Shown piece by piece: positions 22,560 through 34,589 of a stretch of 64,000 bases of DNA. Every line of letters starts with the position of its first letter. Positions within the stretch are counted from its first letter, which is position 1. The notes below the pieces were generated by a model. That model was not told the DNA's origin, ran no database searches, and saw nothing but the letters and a program-made list of their open reading frames with translations. A program made the translations under genes and the position numbers. The stretch is taken from positions 9,564,094 to 9,628,093 of the forward strand of contig CM044961.1 of assembly GCA_024516035.1 (NCBI GenBank), read 5' to 3'. Origin of the DNA: Bactericera cockerelli (Eukaryota; Arthropoda; Insecta; Hemiptera; Triozidae).

Positions 22560-22685
22560 TATAGTATCAAATTAGTTTTGTAACCTGGAGTTCGGTGGTT
22601 CGTGTCTCAAGTTCAGCAAATATTTAGTATAGCGATTTTGAGTAATTATTGTGAGTATTGTGACTATCAAGTATTTTCACTAGTG
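22560..22685 (+). repeat. SINE-3 copy, truncated head
   Basis: taacctggagttcggtggtt then cgtgtctcaagttcagcaaa follows the family order in the plus orientation. It continues into gattttgagtaattattgtg. The A-box part is missing. Confidence 0.65.
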
Positions 22686-22689
22686 ATTA

Positions 22690-23890
22690 TTTGAGCTCGT
22701 ATACCTGTATGTTAGAGAGAGTGAGAAAATGACATTGGGCTTGTGACTGCGGCTTCACACAATCAAATTTATCCGACGGATAAATTCGATAGTGTCTAGC
22801 TCACTTAAAAGGGTGGGAGAGAAACAGAGAATTCTTTACAATTTATCAAAAGTTTCGCTGCCAGGTGGAGTAATCCTGAGGCACATGCGGATTACAAAGT
22901 TCAAGAATTCGAGCCTTTCTAGAAATAGAAAATGTGAGCTTACATATTAAAAAGCATTCAGATTCTGTTCATACAGGGTGAATCATGCAATGAATGGTTG
23001 TAAATTATTGTACCTAGTACACCTATTAGGTATTTTATGTTACCTAACTATAAGGTGACACTAGAGAAACCTGAGAAAACTCCAAAATTGAAACAAGAGA
23101 TCCATATTGGTGATAAATGATATTGTGTTGCAACTTTACCTCATCCAACTGTCCCTATGGGATTTTAAATTTAACACCAGGCTTTTTTCAATGTGCCTAA
23201 GTCTTTGTTAAGATTCCCAACATCTAATAAGTTTACTACCTACTTACATTTGTGAGTTTGTGTTCTTAATGTGCCTATATAATCACATGAATCACTCTTG
23301 TCGTGATGTCTATTGATTTCTTTAGAAAGCCCAATCGGCTATTGGTATTTCTACTATTATATTATGTGCATTATTTCATATTGAATGAAAGCCATTTTAC
23401 AATATCAACATCATCCTTTTTGATGCTCTAAATTTATTTTTGGTGCTTAAAGTTCTTTATTTTGAAATATATTAAGTATGTATATTTTCTTTCCCTTTCT
23501 TCTATTTAAAGAAGATAGGTGGGCACATTAGTCAACCAATTAAAACAATTATCATAAAAGACTTGATTTTATTTGTTCAAATGTACCATTGTCGACAGGT
23601 ACTTTCACTGCGTCTAATTTACCTGTTCCAATTGTTGGCCACCCTTTATACGAGGCAGGATTTGTATTATTTTGCGTGGTGCTTAGGGAAACATATTTTC
23701 CTGTTGTACTTTTTTCTCCTTTTCTTCTCTAATCCCTCAGCTCTGAGTCAACTAAGTTTTTCAGTTGTTTAGCGCGGTGTAAAACTTTTAATTTTTCATA
23801 AAGTATATTTCTCCACTTAGTTTAGGCATGGCTTTTCTTGTACAGGGTTTGCTGGAAGAATTACGAGAAGTCAAAAGAATCAACGTTCGC
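22690..23890. other. Spacer with a solo ACAGGGTG end at 22973
   Basis: No gene seen. tacagggtgaatcatgcaat at 22972 resembles a MITE terminus, but no partner end was located. Confidence 0.45.
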
Positions 23891-23894
23891 GTTG

Positions 23895-24035
23895 TAGTGT
23901 TTGTGACTACTACTCATGGTTTAGAGGTCATGAGTTCGCACCCTGGGTTGAACGTACTTTTCAAAACTGTTACTTCCCTCTCTGGGCTACATCTACCACC
24001 TTTATTTAGTTTTTTCTTGTTTGAAAATAAAGCTA
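23895..24035 (+). repeat. tRNA-related SINE-1, second copy
   Basis: gactactactcatggtttag, aggtcatgagttcgcaccct and a body ending in tgtttgaaaataaa align with the copy at the window start. The B box is degenerate (gagttcgcacc). Confidence 0.6.
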
Positions 24036-24039
24036 TGTT

Positions 24040-26100
24040 GTATATATTTCATTATTATCTTCTCAAGAAAAGAAATTTTATGGAAATAAAAAGGTTAAAA
24101 TTATGGTAACATATTTTCGATCAATATTTACATACTTGTCTTTTTGTTAGTAAAAGATAATATAACCTATAATATGAAAGATAATATAATATGAAAAATT
24201 GGAGGAAATATTTCACTTGTAGGATTTTGTTCATGTTGTGTTGTTTTATTACCTATATCATATTTATTTCACCTATATTTTATATTACACTTACAAAAAA
24301 TTTCTAGATATAGGAATCGAAAAGGTAAACTTCATTTTACAAATCCCTTTCTTGTCAACTTTCTTGGAAATCTGAGATAACTGTTAGTCTGATACTGTTA
24401 CGAAATGTTTCTATGAGAATCTAGATATATTTGTTCTCTCTCCCAGCTCATCCTGTAGAAGGGTTTGAGATGAAAATTTTACTTCTGAATTCCAGGATTT
24501 TCAGGTATTGCAGATGTAAGTGAGTTCATAGCACAGCTTTAGTTTACTTTAATCTAAAACCATCTCTTTCAATAATTAGTCTATAAATCTTTCTTGAAAA
24601 AAATTAAATTTAAAAAATACAAGGAACAATTTTTAGAACTTTAATAATTGAACATGGGTATAGATTATCCAATCTAAATGGAACTATAATTATTACTCTT
24701 TAAAGTAGATTGTAAAAGCCATGAACGATTTTTTCTGTTAAGAATTCAACCTCAAAATATAGATAGGTACATGGATCCATAATTTTTCCGTCATGAAGTT
24801 AACCTAGAAGTATATTTATAATTGCCTATTATCAAGCATCAGAAGAAAAATGTTTTTTTTTTTTTTTTTTTGGTTAAACGTGGCTTTCAACTGCATGGTC
24901 AATGGTCATATCACGACGGACCCTCAATTTTTTAATACCTTATGTATGTACTTGAAATTATAAATGAGTACAATCATTTATAATTAATTTATTCCTTACG
25001 AATATCTCTCTCTTCTTCTTCTCCACACTCTCCCTCCTTTTTTCCAACCACCTCATTTTTCTTTTCCTCCTCAGAGAATCCCTCCCTCCTCTACCTTAGT
25101 ATATATTTTGACAGCTGCTGTATCCACCGAACTTTGGGTGTATTAGTACGAAAAAGTTTAAAATTAAACATTAAGCCCTGTGCCTTTTTTCGACAATAAA
25201 CTTGAAAAGTTTTTTCAGGACTGAGAAATTTGGAGGTAATTTTTCACTAATTTTGTTGCGCTTGTTTTATTTGTGGCCTCAAGATTTTTGCGCTTGCCTC
25301 AATGCAGAGATGCGTCTTTAATAAAGGAGAAAAATGAAGAAAAAATTGCATTACCGAAATCAAATTTTAAAGTACCTGACGGTATTTTTAATGCACTAAT
25401 GTATTTGACCATTTTATCTAAATTGAATTATATTATAGCTGTTGATACAATGGAACAAATTATGGAGACAACGACCACCTGAAATAACTATTTTGTGGTT
25501 CTAGAACACAACCTTTAATTCTACAATTTAAAGCAAAAAAAAAAAAGTGACCTAGACAGTCTTTCTAAATCACATATTAATACCCTCATTAATATTACAT
25601 AGTCCATTGCAGTTATATAAACAAGGAGTAGATGAAAATCAAAATTGATTTAGGTGAAATTCTGATTGATATAGACAAAACGAATTCATAGGAGAAAGAG
25701 AAGGTGAGAGAAAACAACGATTAAAGATACAGACATATGTATTACATGTAATATGTATGTATGTATTGTGTTTATTTTTAAGCACTTAAAACTGTAGAAA
25801 AAAATATTAAGTGAAGGAAATCAAGGTATGCTATTAAAAGATATAAAATGAAATATTAAACTTGAATAATTTATGTTATAATCCTTGTTGTGTATACATC
25901 TACAAATATTCTAAGAAAAATAATTTGGAAAATTCTTGAAGACACCAAGGCCCTCAAAAGCCCGGACTAACAAACCCCCAGATCCTCCACTGGGCACTAT
26001 TGATTCAGTCTGGGGGATAAGTTCTCTCCCCGTGTTACTTTACAACTCGTAACTCCTGCAACATTTTCATACGTCTCTTTTCTTTCCTTCTTCTTGTTTT
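24040..26100. other. AT-rich spacer with one repeat-like patch at 25940-26010
   Basis: No gene seen. A T run lies near 24852-24870. At 25945-26000 the minus strand reads ccagtggaggatctgggggt, similar to the hAT-like termini listed elsewhere. The 69-codon frame at 25273-25482 is mixed in composition but unrecognised. Confidence 0.45.
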
Positions 26101-26105
26101 TGTTG

Positions 26106-26385
26106 CTATCATTACTTTTCCTATGACCATGACTATTACAGTGTTTTGGTTATTCTTTTTTCTATCATTACTTTTCCTATGATCATGATGATTATAGGGT
26201 TTTTGTTGTTGTTTTTGTTACTATCATTACTTTTCCTGTGACCATGATTATTAAAGTGTTTTTGTTGCTATCATTACTTTTCCTGTGACCATGATTATTA
26301 TAGTGTTTTTTGCTGTTGTTCTTTTTGTTATAATTACTTTTCTTATGACCATGATTTTTACAGTGCTCTAGTTGCTATCATCTAA
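26106..26385 (+). repeat. Minisatellite, five units of 47-63 bp
   Basis: Units begin with ctatcattacttttcct at 26106, 26162, 26221 and 26268, and with a diverged taattacttttct at about 26331. Each continues with atgaccatgattatta and a variable T/G-rich linker, which accounts for the uneven spacing (56, 59, 47 and 63 bp). Confidence 0.85.
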
Positions 26386-27115
26386 TATTGCTGTTATCTA
26401 TGAGTATTATACTTATGATGGTTGTTGATAAGATATTGTTATTTATCTTGCTTTTTTCTTGTTGTTGTTTTTTTTTTTTTTTTTTTTTGCTCTATGACAT
26501 TTTTTCTCTCTTTGCTTTCTTTTCTTTTCTATTTTTCTTCTTTTATCATTAGGTATATTTTTTTCTTCTTACTTAGGTACTATAGTTAATTTTATAATGT
26601 AACTTTGTTTTTTGTTTTCGTTACATACATTTTTTATAAGGTCTGTCATTTCTTTTTTTATTTTGTTGCTATCATTATTGGATTGATTTTTTCAGATTGA
26701 TATTGGCGATATTATGGGAGCTCAACTCTAATTTTTTTGTGTGTTCTTTATTCTATTACAACAGTTGTATTTTTCTGTTAACATTACGTGCACATTTTTT
26801 ATTTCTAGATATAACAATCTTGTTACCTCATATTTAAATGAGTCCACTTTTATAGTAATTATACCTTCATCAATTTTTCTCAGAAAATAAAATGGCCCCA
26901 CATATTGTGTTCATGAAATCCACGAATATTATCGTATAAATTTCATTATTTTACCATGTTTATTTTCAGTAATTGTTTTTCGCTCTAATTTTTGGACTAG
27001 GTCCGGAGTTTAAATTCACGGAAATCATTCAGATTCATATCTCTTATTGTTAATAATTAATTTTCCTTATTTTTTGGCTCTAGGACGTTCCTACTTTTTT
27101 CTTTCGCTCTCTTAT
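26386..27115. other. T-rich spacer
   Basis: No gene seen. A long T run lies near 26468-26488. Confidence 0.55.
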
Positions 27116-27116
27116 A

Positions 27117-27450
27117 CAGGGTGTTGTTAGTTCTGGCATTTTCCAGCCCAATAGAAAATGATCACTGTTATACAATTCTATTGTTAGGTTGATCAAACAT
27201 AGATAAAAATTATCACATTTCAGCTAATTACTGACTTTTGCCCTGACTGAATTTTTTCTGCAGTAAAATTTCTTTTATATTTTTATAACAAAAGTTAAAA
27301 GTACCTATTTATACAAAGTATACAACGGTAAACACTAGGTAATGTTCAGATTTTAAATTTCTTTTGTAACCAAGCACCCATAGGTAATTAGGTATATCTC
27401 TTCTCTTTTGACAAAAAAAAAAAACTTATTTTCGTTAATCATCCACCCTG
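27117..27450. mobile_element. Candidate MITE with CAGGGTG ends and TA flanks
   Basis: CAGGGTG at 27117-27123 faces CACCCTG at 27444-27450, and each end is flanked outside by TA. The inverted similarity does not extend clearly beyond the first 7-8 bases, so pairing of the two ends is uncertain. No coding frame lies between. Confidence 0.4.
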
Positions 27451-27885
27451 TACACTGTTTTCAGTTCATATTTTAAAATTATTCACGCAAGTTACTTAAT
27501 TTCAATTTATTCAATGTTCTTATAATTAATAAGTAGGCGGTGGTAAAATAATAATTAGTGACCAAAGAAAAACTACCTTGTTTTTTCCATGTTTTTTTTT
27601 CTTCAGTTGAGTGACTAACTAAATCTATTTTTTTTTTAGTTCCTGTTACAAGGCATACGAATGTGTAATATGTTGGTGCCTATTTGAAGGCTTTGTGTGC
27701 TAAAGCTGTAAATCACATGTAAACCGTGGGTGGTCAAGTAATAATTGTATAGCCTCCAAAAAATGATTTAGCAAGTAGCTAGAATTATTAGAAGTCGGAA
27801 TGGTGTAGTTAGAATTGTGGCAAGTACCTCACCTAATGTATACTTAACTATTTATGTAATATACTATGTAATTATTTTACTCTCC
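27451..27885. other. AT-rich spacer
   Basis: Nothing recognisable was seen. Confidence 0.5.
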
Positions 27886-27888
27886 CAT

Positions 27889-28015
27889 ATGCATTGGAGG
27901 TCGAGTGGTTAAGGCGCTAGTCTGGTAATCCAGGCACCGTGGGGGTACGTTGGTTCATATCCCATACGGTGTAATAATTTTATCGTTACGGTGTAATAAT
28001 ATCGTTCAAAAATCA
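27889..28015 (+). repeat. tRNA-derived SINE-8 (class II tRNA-like), copy 1
   Basis: tcgagtggttaaggcgctag is a good A-box region, and the copy shares tctggtaatccagg with 51643-51845. The long space before the B-box position and the extra stem-like segment suggest a Ser- or Leu-type tRNA ancestor. The B box has decayed (ggttcatatcc). The tail duplicates acggtgtaataat. Confidence 0.75.
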
Positions 28016-29700
28016 TTCTAATATTGATTGTGTAGATAACGTGCTCTCAGTATGAGTTCAATTGTCTCAATAATAAATTTATTATCAATTGATTTTATTC
28101 GAAAAAAACCCTTAACAATTGTCAATGCTTGATTATCCCTTTATGATATTCTGCCAGAAGTATAAGTATAAGTAGTGATTTATTTATACTGTCCCATTAT
28201 GCTAACAGTATATCAGCAGTATGTCATTGAGAAACACACCAATAGCACTAATCAGTCGATTAGATTTATAACCCTGTTTAATGTGAATGATAAACACTCC
28301 TTTAAGATGCACTTTTAAAAACCCTGAAAATCTTCAAGGAACATCCCCTATTATCCCTGTAAGCCATATTACTCTGCGATTTCAAATGGGAGTCATCTAA
28401 AAACCCGTTTATCTGAAAAGGTGTTAAAACTAGCTTTTGTCACCTTTGTTGAGCAACGCCATCAATTACGGACATGGTGACACTTTATGAATAGATCCAA
28501 GATGTCTTCTTGCTTTCCTTTGAAATGATCTGGCTGAAAATCTAGTTTGATCTCATATTTCGATATTGTCGGTTGCTTCTCTACGTGCGGTGTGGATTAA
28601 AGACTTACTTTCGCTGATAGGTATGCAATAATTGCAGACCTATCAGTTTAAATCAACCTACTATTACTGAGTAACAACTACACAAATAACTCAAACGTTA
28701 AAAATTAAAAAATGAAATAAAACTATTTGTCTAATTATAACCCCTATCAGAAATATCTAAATCAAATTAAAGAAATATTTGGCATATGATTAATATAGTG
28801 AAGTGAAAATTCTAATGAAATTAAAATAATATCTACTATCTAGTTACCGGGAAAACAACGAAAAGCGAGAAAATAAAAAATACATAGCAACCTACATAAT
28901 TATAATTATGTACTTATGTTTTATAAATACTTTAAACCAAATAACATCTAGGTCTGAAAGCTTTGGTGTGAATAATTTCGCATAGTATAATATGGCCCCA
29001 TTATTGTTCTTTTTTATTTAAAAAAAATTGACTCCTTTTACCTCAAAAGTTTGATGTGAAAAATTAGAGTTAGCATTTATCAAATTTAATAACAAGTTTT
29101 CACCGGGAAGTAAAAATCAAAAATTTGTCATGGATAATCAAAATTTACGAGAATTAAACTCCATTAAGCGACACGAAAAAAAAAACACTTTTAATTAAAA
29201 TTATTTTCAATTATTGACGACAAGATAACTAACTAGACATCAGTTAGGTCAAACGGCACTTAGATCAACTAGAGTCTTTAGTGTTTGTGTGCTAGAAACA
29301 TTGGATTAACTGTCAAAACATGCAAAGGACATCCCGGGTATCCCAAAACAAAAAGAAATGAAAGAGAAAGTCCCTTTAGAATCAGACAGACTTTCAAATC
29401 CGCCAAGTCGGATTATAAAAGAAAGGTAAGGGTATTAAAAGGACAAAGGCGTTTGCGATAAATAAGGACAAACAAAATTTAAAACATGTAAACATTGGAA
29501 AGAAACAATGACGCGAACAGGAATCTATTTCACCTGATTTGAAAACTACCTAACGGATTCTAACGGTATCATCAATAAAGGTTTTTAATATCACCTTTTC
29601 TCTAATAGAAATTTCTAATAAGGAATGTTTTTTAGTGCGAGTTCACTTTTACTATAAAGAAAATTTCTAACAAGGTACTTTTTAGTGAGTTATTCGGAAA
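28016..29700. other. AT-rich spacer
   Basis: No gene seen. A diverged SINE-2-like word pair (cccattatg, cagcagtat) occurs near 28190-28220 but is too short to call. Confidence 0.45.
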
Positions 29701-29719
29701 GACAGACCTTATGATATCT

Positions 29720-30096
29720 GAATGGGTGAGTAGAAGAACCAGGAATGTCAAAAATCGACTTTTCAGGAAAGGAAAAATAAGATTTGTCTTATTTTTGCTT
29801 TCCTGATGCTAATGAGTATAATAAAATTAAATTTTACATTCCTTGTTATTCGACAAGATTCTCACAACTAGGTACTAATAACGCTAGCAAAAGTGGTGAG
29901 TGATTTTGTTACATTCCTTATTTTACATCAGATTTTTTTTCCGCTTCCCCCACTTTAAAATCGAAAAAAATTATACTTCTAAGGGGTATTTCTCCTTCAT
30001 ATTCACAGAGATGATAGAAAAGAGTACATTCCTTCTAATTCTCAAAGAAAAAAAAAGTCGATTTTTGACATTCCTGGTTCTTCTACTCACCCATTC
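29720..30096. mobile_element. Foldback structure with perfect 44-bp arms
   Basis: 29720-29763 (starting gaatgggtgagtagaagaac) is an exact reverse complement of 30053-30096. The spacer is 289 bp and shows no similar pairing. Perfect arms in decayed AT-rich surroundings imply a recent origin. The element could be a MITE, a foldback transposon or a local inverted duplication. Short target duplications could not be identified. Confidence 0.75.
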
Positions 30097-30099
30097 ATC

Positions 30100-30300
30100 T
30101 GTTATTTCAGTATATCAGTCAGTCAGTATCAGTATCAACAGAATAGTGAGAAGTTGTATGACTATAATAGTACAATAAGAAATGTAGGTGGTATTTCTTT
30201 TCTTGCAAATCTGTACACGATTTCATCGAACATAACGAGCCTCGTCAAATTTTGCAATAAATTTTAAGAAGCATGTTTCAGTGTGTTTCGTACTCATCAA
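30100..30300. other. AT-rich spacer
   Basis: Nothing was seen beyond a short cagtcagtatcagtatc stutter near 30118. Confidence 0.5.
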
Positions 30301-30302
30301 AA

Positions 30303-30455
30303 AGTGTCGACGTTCTTAACAGGTTGGCATTAGGAAGGACATCCAGCTGTAAAATGTGGACGTAGGAGTGCCAGAACTCCTACTATGAGGCAGAGGTTGA
30401 CCAAGGCCGACCCCAAGTAGGATTGCGAAAAAGCAAAGTGAAGAAACACAACAGG
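30303..30455 (+). repeat. RTE-like LINE 3' end fragment
   Basis: ggttggcattaggaaggaca followed by tccagctgtaaaat resembles the conserved 3' end described for RTE-clade non-LTR retrotransposons and SINEs that borrow it (ggcattaggaagggcatcc). No reverse transcriptase frame is next to it. The assignment rests on this motif only. Confidence 0.4.
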
Positions 30456-30519
30456 TTGATTTTCCAAATGTCCATCTCCATACTAAGCTCAACAGTCTAA
30501 AGTCAGTAAAATCCCATTT

Positions 30520-30595
30520 CTGAAAAAAAAAAAAAAAAAAAATAGATCCCTCATGATCGGGAATCGAACTCTCAACACTCCTATAGAAAGGTTAA
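30520..30595 (-). repeat. tRNA-like B box with poly-T neighbour
   Basis: The minus strand reads gagagttcgattcccgatca, a B-box match, next to an A run on the plus strand (30523-30541). The A box is missing. It may be a short SINE remnant. Confidence 0.35.
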
Positions 30596-30612
30596 AAAGA
30601 ACTAATTTAATA

Positions 30613-30734
30613 CAGTCGTCGAATCTGGATATAGGAGAACTCACGGTTTCTGATAGAAGGAGATTGGACATTGTTCTCTCTCTCAAATATCGAGTTTACT
30701 GTTATATCCAGTTCTCTTATATCCAGGTTCGACT
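30613..30734. mobile_element. Small pogo-like MITE, 122 bp
   Basis: The left end CAGTCGTCGAATCTGGATAT and right end, read inward, CAGTCGAACCTGGATATAAG are imperfect inverted repeats that extend through gagaact. CAGTCGAACCT-type ends are known for pogo/Tigger elements. A TA precedes the left end, while the right flank is AA. No transposase is present. Confidence 0.65.
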
Positions 30735-30739
30735 GAATG

Positions 30740-32270
30740 AGTAGTCTGTACTGTCTCGTATTAAATTTCAGGATTATTCGATAAGGTCTCAATAAGGGAT
30801 CCATTTATTTCTCTTAATTCTTTTAAACCCAAAAAAGTGAAAGTCATAAGGATAAAAATCAGTTTCACTGTAAAGAATAGCAGAGTTCTTTTCTTTTCTT
30901 TTGATGATAAAGGATTAAAACGAGATTTTACAGAGTAATTCTTTTTGTTTTGAGAAAGAGAAACGTTAGATTAGGGTTAGTAAGTCAGGTATTTGCATTG
31001 CTTCCTCAATTAATTTATTATTATTCTTAGTGCTGTTTTATAAGATTACAGTTAACATTAACAAAAAAGAAAGAATTTATCAGCCACTTTTAAAAAAAAA
31101 AGTCAGTAATGTTTGGAAATGAGGGAGTCACCGAAAACACAAATCACAGCGAGTTTGGGTTGCCATATTCTTCGGTGGTGTTGAATTCAGGACTGAGACG
31201 ATGTACGACAATGCCTCATATAATAAATATAGAGCCATGCCTTGGTCCGTAACTTGGGTGTAGCACTTATTCGTAGTCAAGGAGTTGTCAGAATATTATT
31301 TTTGTAATTTTAGAGAATCCATGAGACTCTTGAAGTACAAATAATGTTTAAAAAAAGTTCGAGTAAAAAAAGTGATGTAACTCTTGAAGATCATCAATTA
31401 AAATCACCCCTTATAGGTACCTAACACTTTCTAATAGGTCTTTATAGCCTCCAAAATCGATTGTTCTATAAAATGGGTTATCCAAGGGTTTCACTTTGAT
31501 CAAATACTTTTGGGATCCCGTTATAGTTCATTATCCGTACTCCTAGATAGAGATTTAACCATGAAATTTTTAGAAACTTTACCACACCGTCTTTTAATTT
31601 TTTTGTCCTTTTTTAGCAAAGAAGAATTTTTTAAGGGTCTTGAGAGAAATGTGAAAGTGTCTCAAATTGCTTGTTTTCAAAATATTTTGATGTGCAATTT
31701 CTTTGTCTTGATGGTATTTTTTGCAAATAGTTTTCTTTCCTTTTTAATCAACAACCAGTGTGGTCCTTTGTCGTTGTGTCTTTTAGTTTTTTGTTTGTGT
31801 ACAACTCTTTTGATTTTATTTTTAAGCAAATTGGGAAGATATCAGTTAGTAAGCTAGTGATCTAGTGAACCCGTTATTTCTCCGGTAAGCAGTTTTTAAG
31901 ATTTTTCCATCTATTGAGAATCTCTTACTTGTGGTACAATAATTTATTTTTCATACCTACATATTTTATTGTTTTGTTGTTTTCTTATTCAATAATATTA
32001 TAAATAGTTTTTTTTTTTGTAAATCCTACCTAATTCATATAATTAATAACTAAGTAAGCTATAAAACTTTCTCTAATTAATGCTAGGTAATTATTATTGT
32101 GGTTTTTCTGCTTGTACCTTCTTAAAAATACAAACAACATACTTGAACATAAGTACCTACCTAAATATACACAGCCTAAATTTCCTGTACCTACCTTTTA
32201 ATGATTCTGTATGTACGTATAGTCTTTCCCTTCCTCCCCATATTATTCTCATTAATACCTCATACACGCA
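30740..32270. other. AT-rich spacer
   Basis: No gene seen. A 115-codon frame at 31510-31857 is F/L-rich from T-rich DNA. A 45-codon ATG frame near 31110-31247 (MFGNEGVTENTNHSEFGLPY) is mixed in composition but unsupported. Confidence 0.4.
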
Positions 32271-32760
32271 ATTTTTACCTTCCTTTGCACAACTCTCTCA
32301 CCCTTTCTCTTTTTCCCTTTTTCCTTATATTCCTTCTACTTATTTTTTCCTTATTCTCCTCACCTATCTTTATCTCTCTCCCTTCCTTCTTCTTCTCCCT
32401 CTCTATCTCTCCTTTCCTCCTCTCCATTTCTTTATCTCTCTCTCTCTTCCTCTCTCTCTATTTCTCTCTCTCCCTCTTTCTCCCTCCACTCTCTCTATAG
32501 TAGGAATACAAATCACGTACGAAGAACTTGTGAAACGTGTCTAATATTACAGGGAAACAAGAAACTCTACCTCCGTGGAACAGACACTGAGAGAGACAAA
32601 AAAGGGAAGAGAGAAGAACAGGGAATAGGATAGAGCGACAGAGAGAGAGAGAAGAGGGAATAGATAGAGCAAAATAGAGAGAGAGAGAGAGAGAGGAAGG
32701 AAGAGAAAAGAGGGACTAGGATAGAGCAAAACAGAGAGAGAGAAAGAGAAGTAAAGAAAA
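32271..32760. repeat. Mirrored polypyrimidine and polypurine tracts
   Basis: The plus strand is CT-rich at 32280-32500 and GA-rich at 32585-32765, with about 80 bases of complex sequence between. The halves can pair imperfectly as a long hairpin. Long frames across them (154, 99, 85 and 60 codons) are S/L/F-rich artefacts. Confidence 0.85.
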
Positions 32761-32769
32761 AAAGATAGA

Positions 32770-33430
32770 AAACGAAAGAAAAAGACAGGAAAATAAGATG
32801 CTCGTTTCTACATTTCTGTAACAATAGCTCATATATCTTGAAGGGGGACTCACTTATTATGTGAAGGTATCACTCTGATTGAGGAAGACTAATACAATTT
32901 TTACTAATTTCACAGAAAGTTTTACTTTCTATTGAACTCAGAAAAAATTATATTAGTCTACCCCAATCAATTGCTCATATTACTGTCTCTATCGTTAATC
33001 CTTCTCAATTTCTATCCTTTTATAGGTATGTATACCGTAATTATTTTATACATATATATTAAATTTTTAACGGTTCTTATTTTTGGACATTATGAAATTC
33101 CCAATTTCAAGATTTGCAAATCATATTTACCCTAGTTTTTCAACGAAAACAAATTGAGTGTACTTAGGTGCGCTAAGAATATTTTAATTTAATGATTATT
33201 TTGCGATTTTTTTTTCAGAATTGCATAACTAATAGTTCCTTTTTCTATTCAATGTTTCAGGTATGTTCAATGGTTTTCATTATTATAAGACTACTGTCTT
33301 CCGTGCCGTCAGATAGTGATGACGTTTATTGACTTTCCTCCTGATTGGTAAGTGACCATTTTCAACACTATCGTATTGTTTCTGATACTATGGCACTTGA
33401 AAAATAAATCAACATATATGCCTGTAGTGG
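32770..33430. other. AT-rich spacer
   Basis: Nothing recognisable was seen. Confidence 0.5.
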
Positions 33431-33435
33431 TTCTG

Positions 33436-33580
33436 GAAACCGTCTTGGTCTTACTGCTAGAATAATGGGACTTATTAGCCCTTGTCGAGCAGTATAAGTA
33501 ATTAAGACAATTTTATCATAGGAAATTTTATAGCCTTATTTATAGGCAGTACAAATAAGGCGATTTTATTATAGTCGATA
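33436..33580 (+). repeat. SINE-2 body fragment with duplicated tail
   Basis: cttactgctagaataatggg, acttattagccc and gagcagtataagtaatt match the SINE-2 body. A second tail-like copy, ggcagtacaaataaggcgat, follows at about 33546. The tRNA head is missing. Confidence 0.65.
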
Positions 33581-34090
33581 TTTCTCTTATTGACATTTTA
33601 CTTCCAAATATCAATAAAAAATTGAAACAGCTGTTTTAGGTTAATAATAATATTACACGAAGATAAAGCAGCATTCAAAGAATATTTGTTGTAGAATTTT
33701 CTAAGAAAACAAGGAAGACATTCTAAAGAACTTTCCCTTAAGATTTGGCGTAAAGTTGAATCACGAACAATATTTCTAATTTATTTACTTTAATTATCTT
33801 TCCGACTTTCGCAACTTTTGTCTCTCCTAACTGGGAGGAGGCTTTTTGTTCCTGAGGAAAATTTACTCCAGAAATATGAAATTGGGGTTAGGAAATTATT
33901 CAAAGGTGCTGCACGCGTGTATGAGAATTAGGAATGAATTATGTAAAATGGGAATTTAATTAGATATGACTTAGCGTCTATGAAAGTCCCCATGTTATAC
34001 ATCTAGAGCCTTGAATACAATTTTAATTGTAATTTCGAACTTTATTAATTATTTTGATGCCTACAGATGCAAAAAAACTTTCAGAAGGGA
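33581..34090. other. AT-rich spacer
   Basis: Nothing recognisable was seen. Confidence 0.5.
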
Positions 34091-34095
34091 TGTTG

Positions 34096-34236
34096 GAAAG
34101 AATCTCTTAACATCTAATAGGAAAGGATCTATGTACATCTAGTATGAGAGGATCCATTAAGATCTAATAGAAAAGGATCTTTTGGGATCTAGGAAAAGAG
34201 CTATTAAGATCTAGGAAAGGATCTATTAAGATCTAG
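34096..34236 (+). repeat. Tandem array, about six units of 22-25 bp
   Basis: Variants of ggatctattaagatctagga repeat about six times. AAGATCTA and GGATCT are shared by most units. The right-hand three units are the most alike, which suggests expansion from that side. Confidence 0.85.
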
Positions 34237-34588
34237 GTAATAGAGAATATAGGACTATGAAAATCCTTTTTACAGTCTCATAGTGAGATACATTTTAATT
34301 TCATATAGGTAAATGCATCGGACGACTGAGGTCGGATATGTGAATACTCTTCGTCCGAATCAGAAGACTTCAGTTGCTGTATTATTTACAGCGTTCTCAA
34401 GTGACCCACTAGGGAACTAGAGACATGCCTTATTATTAAAGCTATTGGATTACCAGTCACTTGTTCTGGAATTGAATGCGCCCTAGCATGGCCCGTTCTT
34501 CTGTAGAATGCCGGGAGATTGAGATAGGAGACGTTCATCAGTGGCGGATACAACTACCGTGTCATGACTAGACTCACCGGACTAAGTT
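34237..34588. other. Spacer with hAT-like terminus at 34541
   Basis: No gene seen. CAGTGGCGGATACAA at about 34541 resembles a hAT end, but no partner was found. Confidence 0.4.
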
Positions 34589-34589
34589 A

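Noticed and set aside
27889..28015. Possible functional tRNA gene
   Set aside because: B box and acceptor stem are decayed and a SINE body follows. The same structure recurs elsewhere.
32080..32544. 154-codon frame and its overlapping partners
   Set aside because: Translation of a CT-rich tract.
34096..34236. CRISPR-like array
   Set aside because: Units of 22-25 bp abut with no unique spacers, so it is a tandem repeat in a eukaryotic context.
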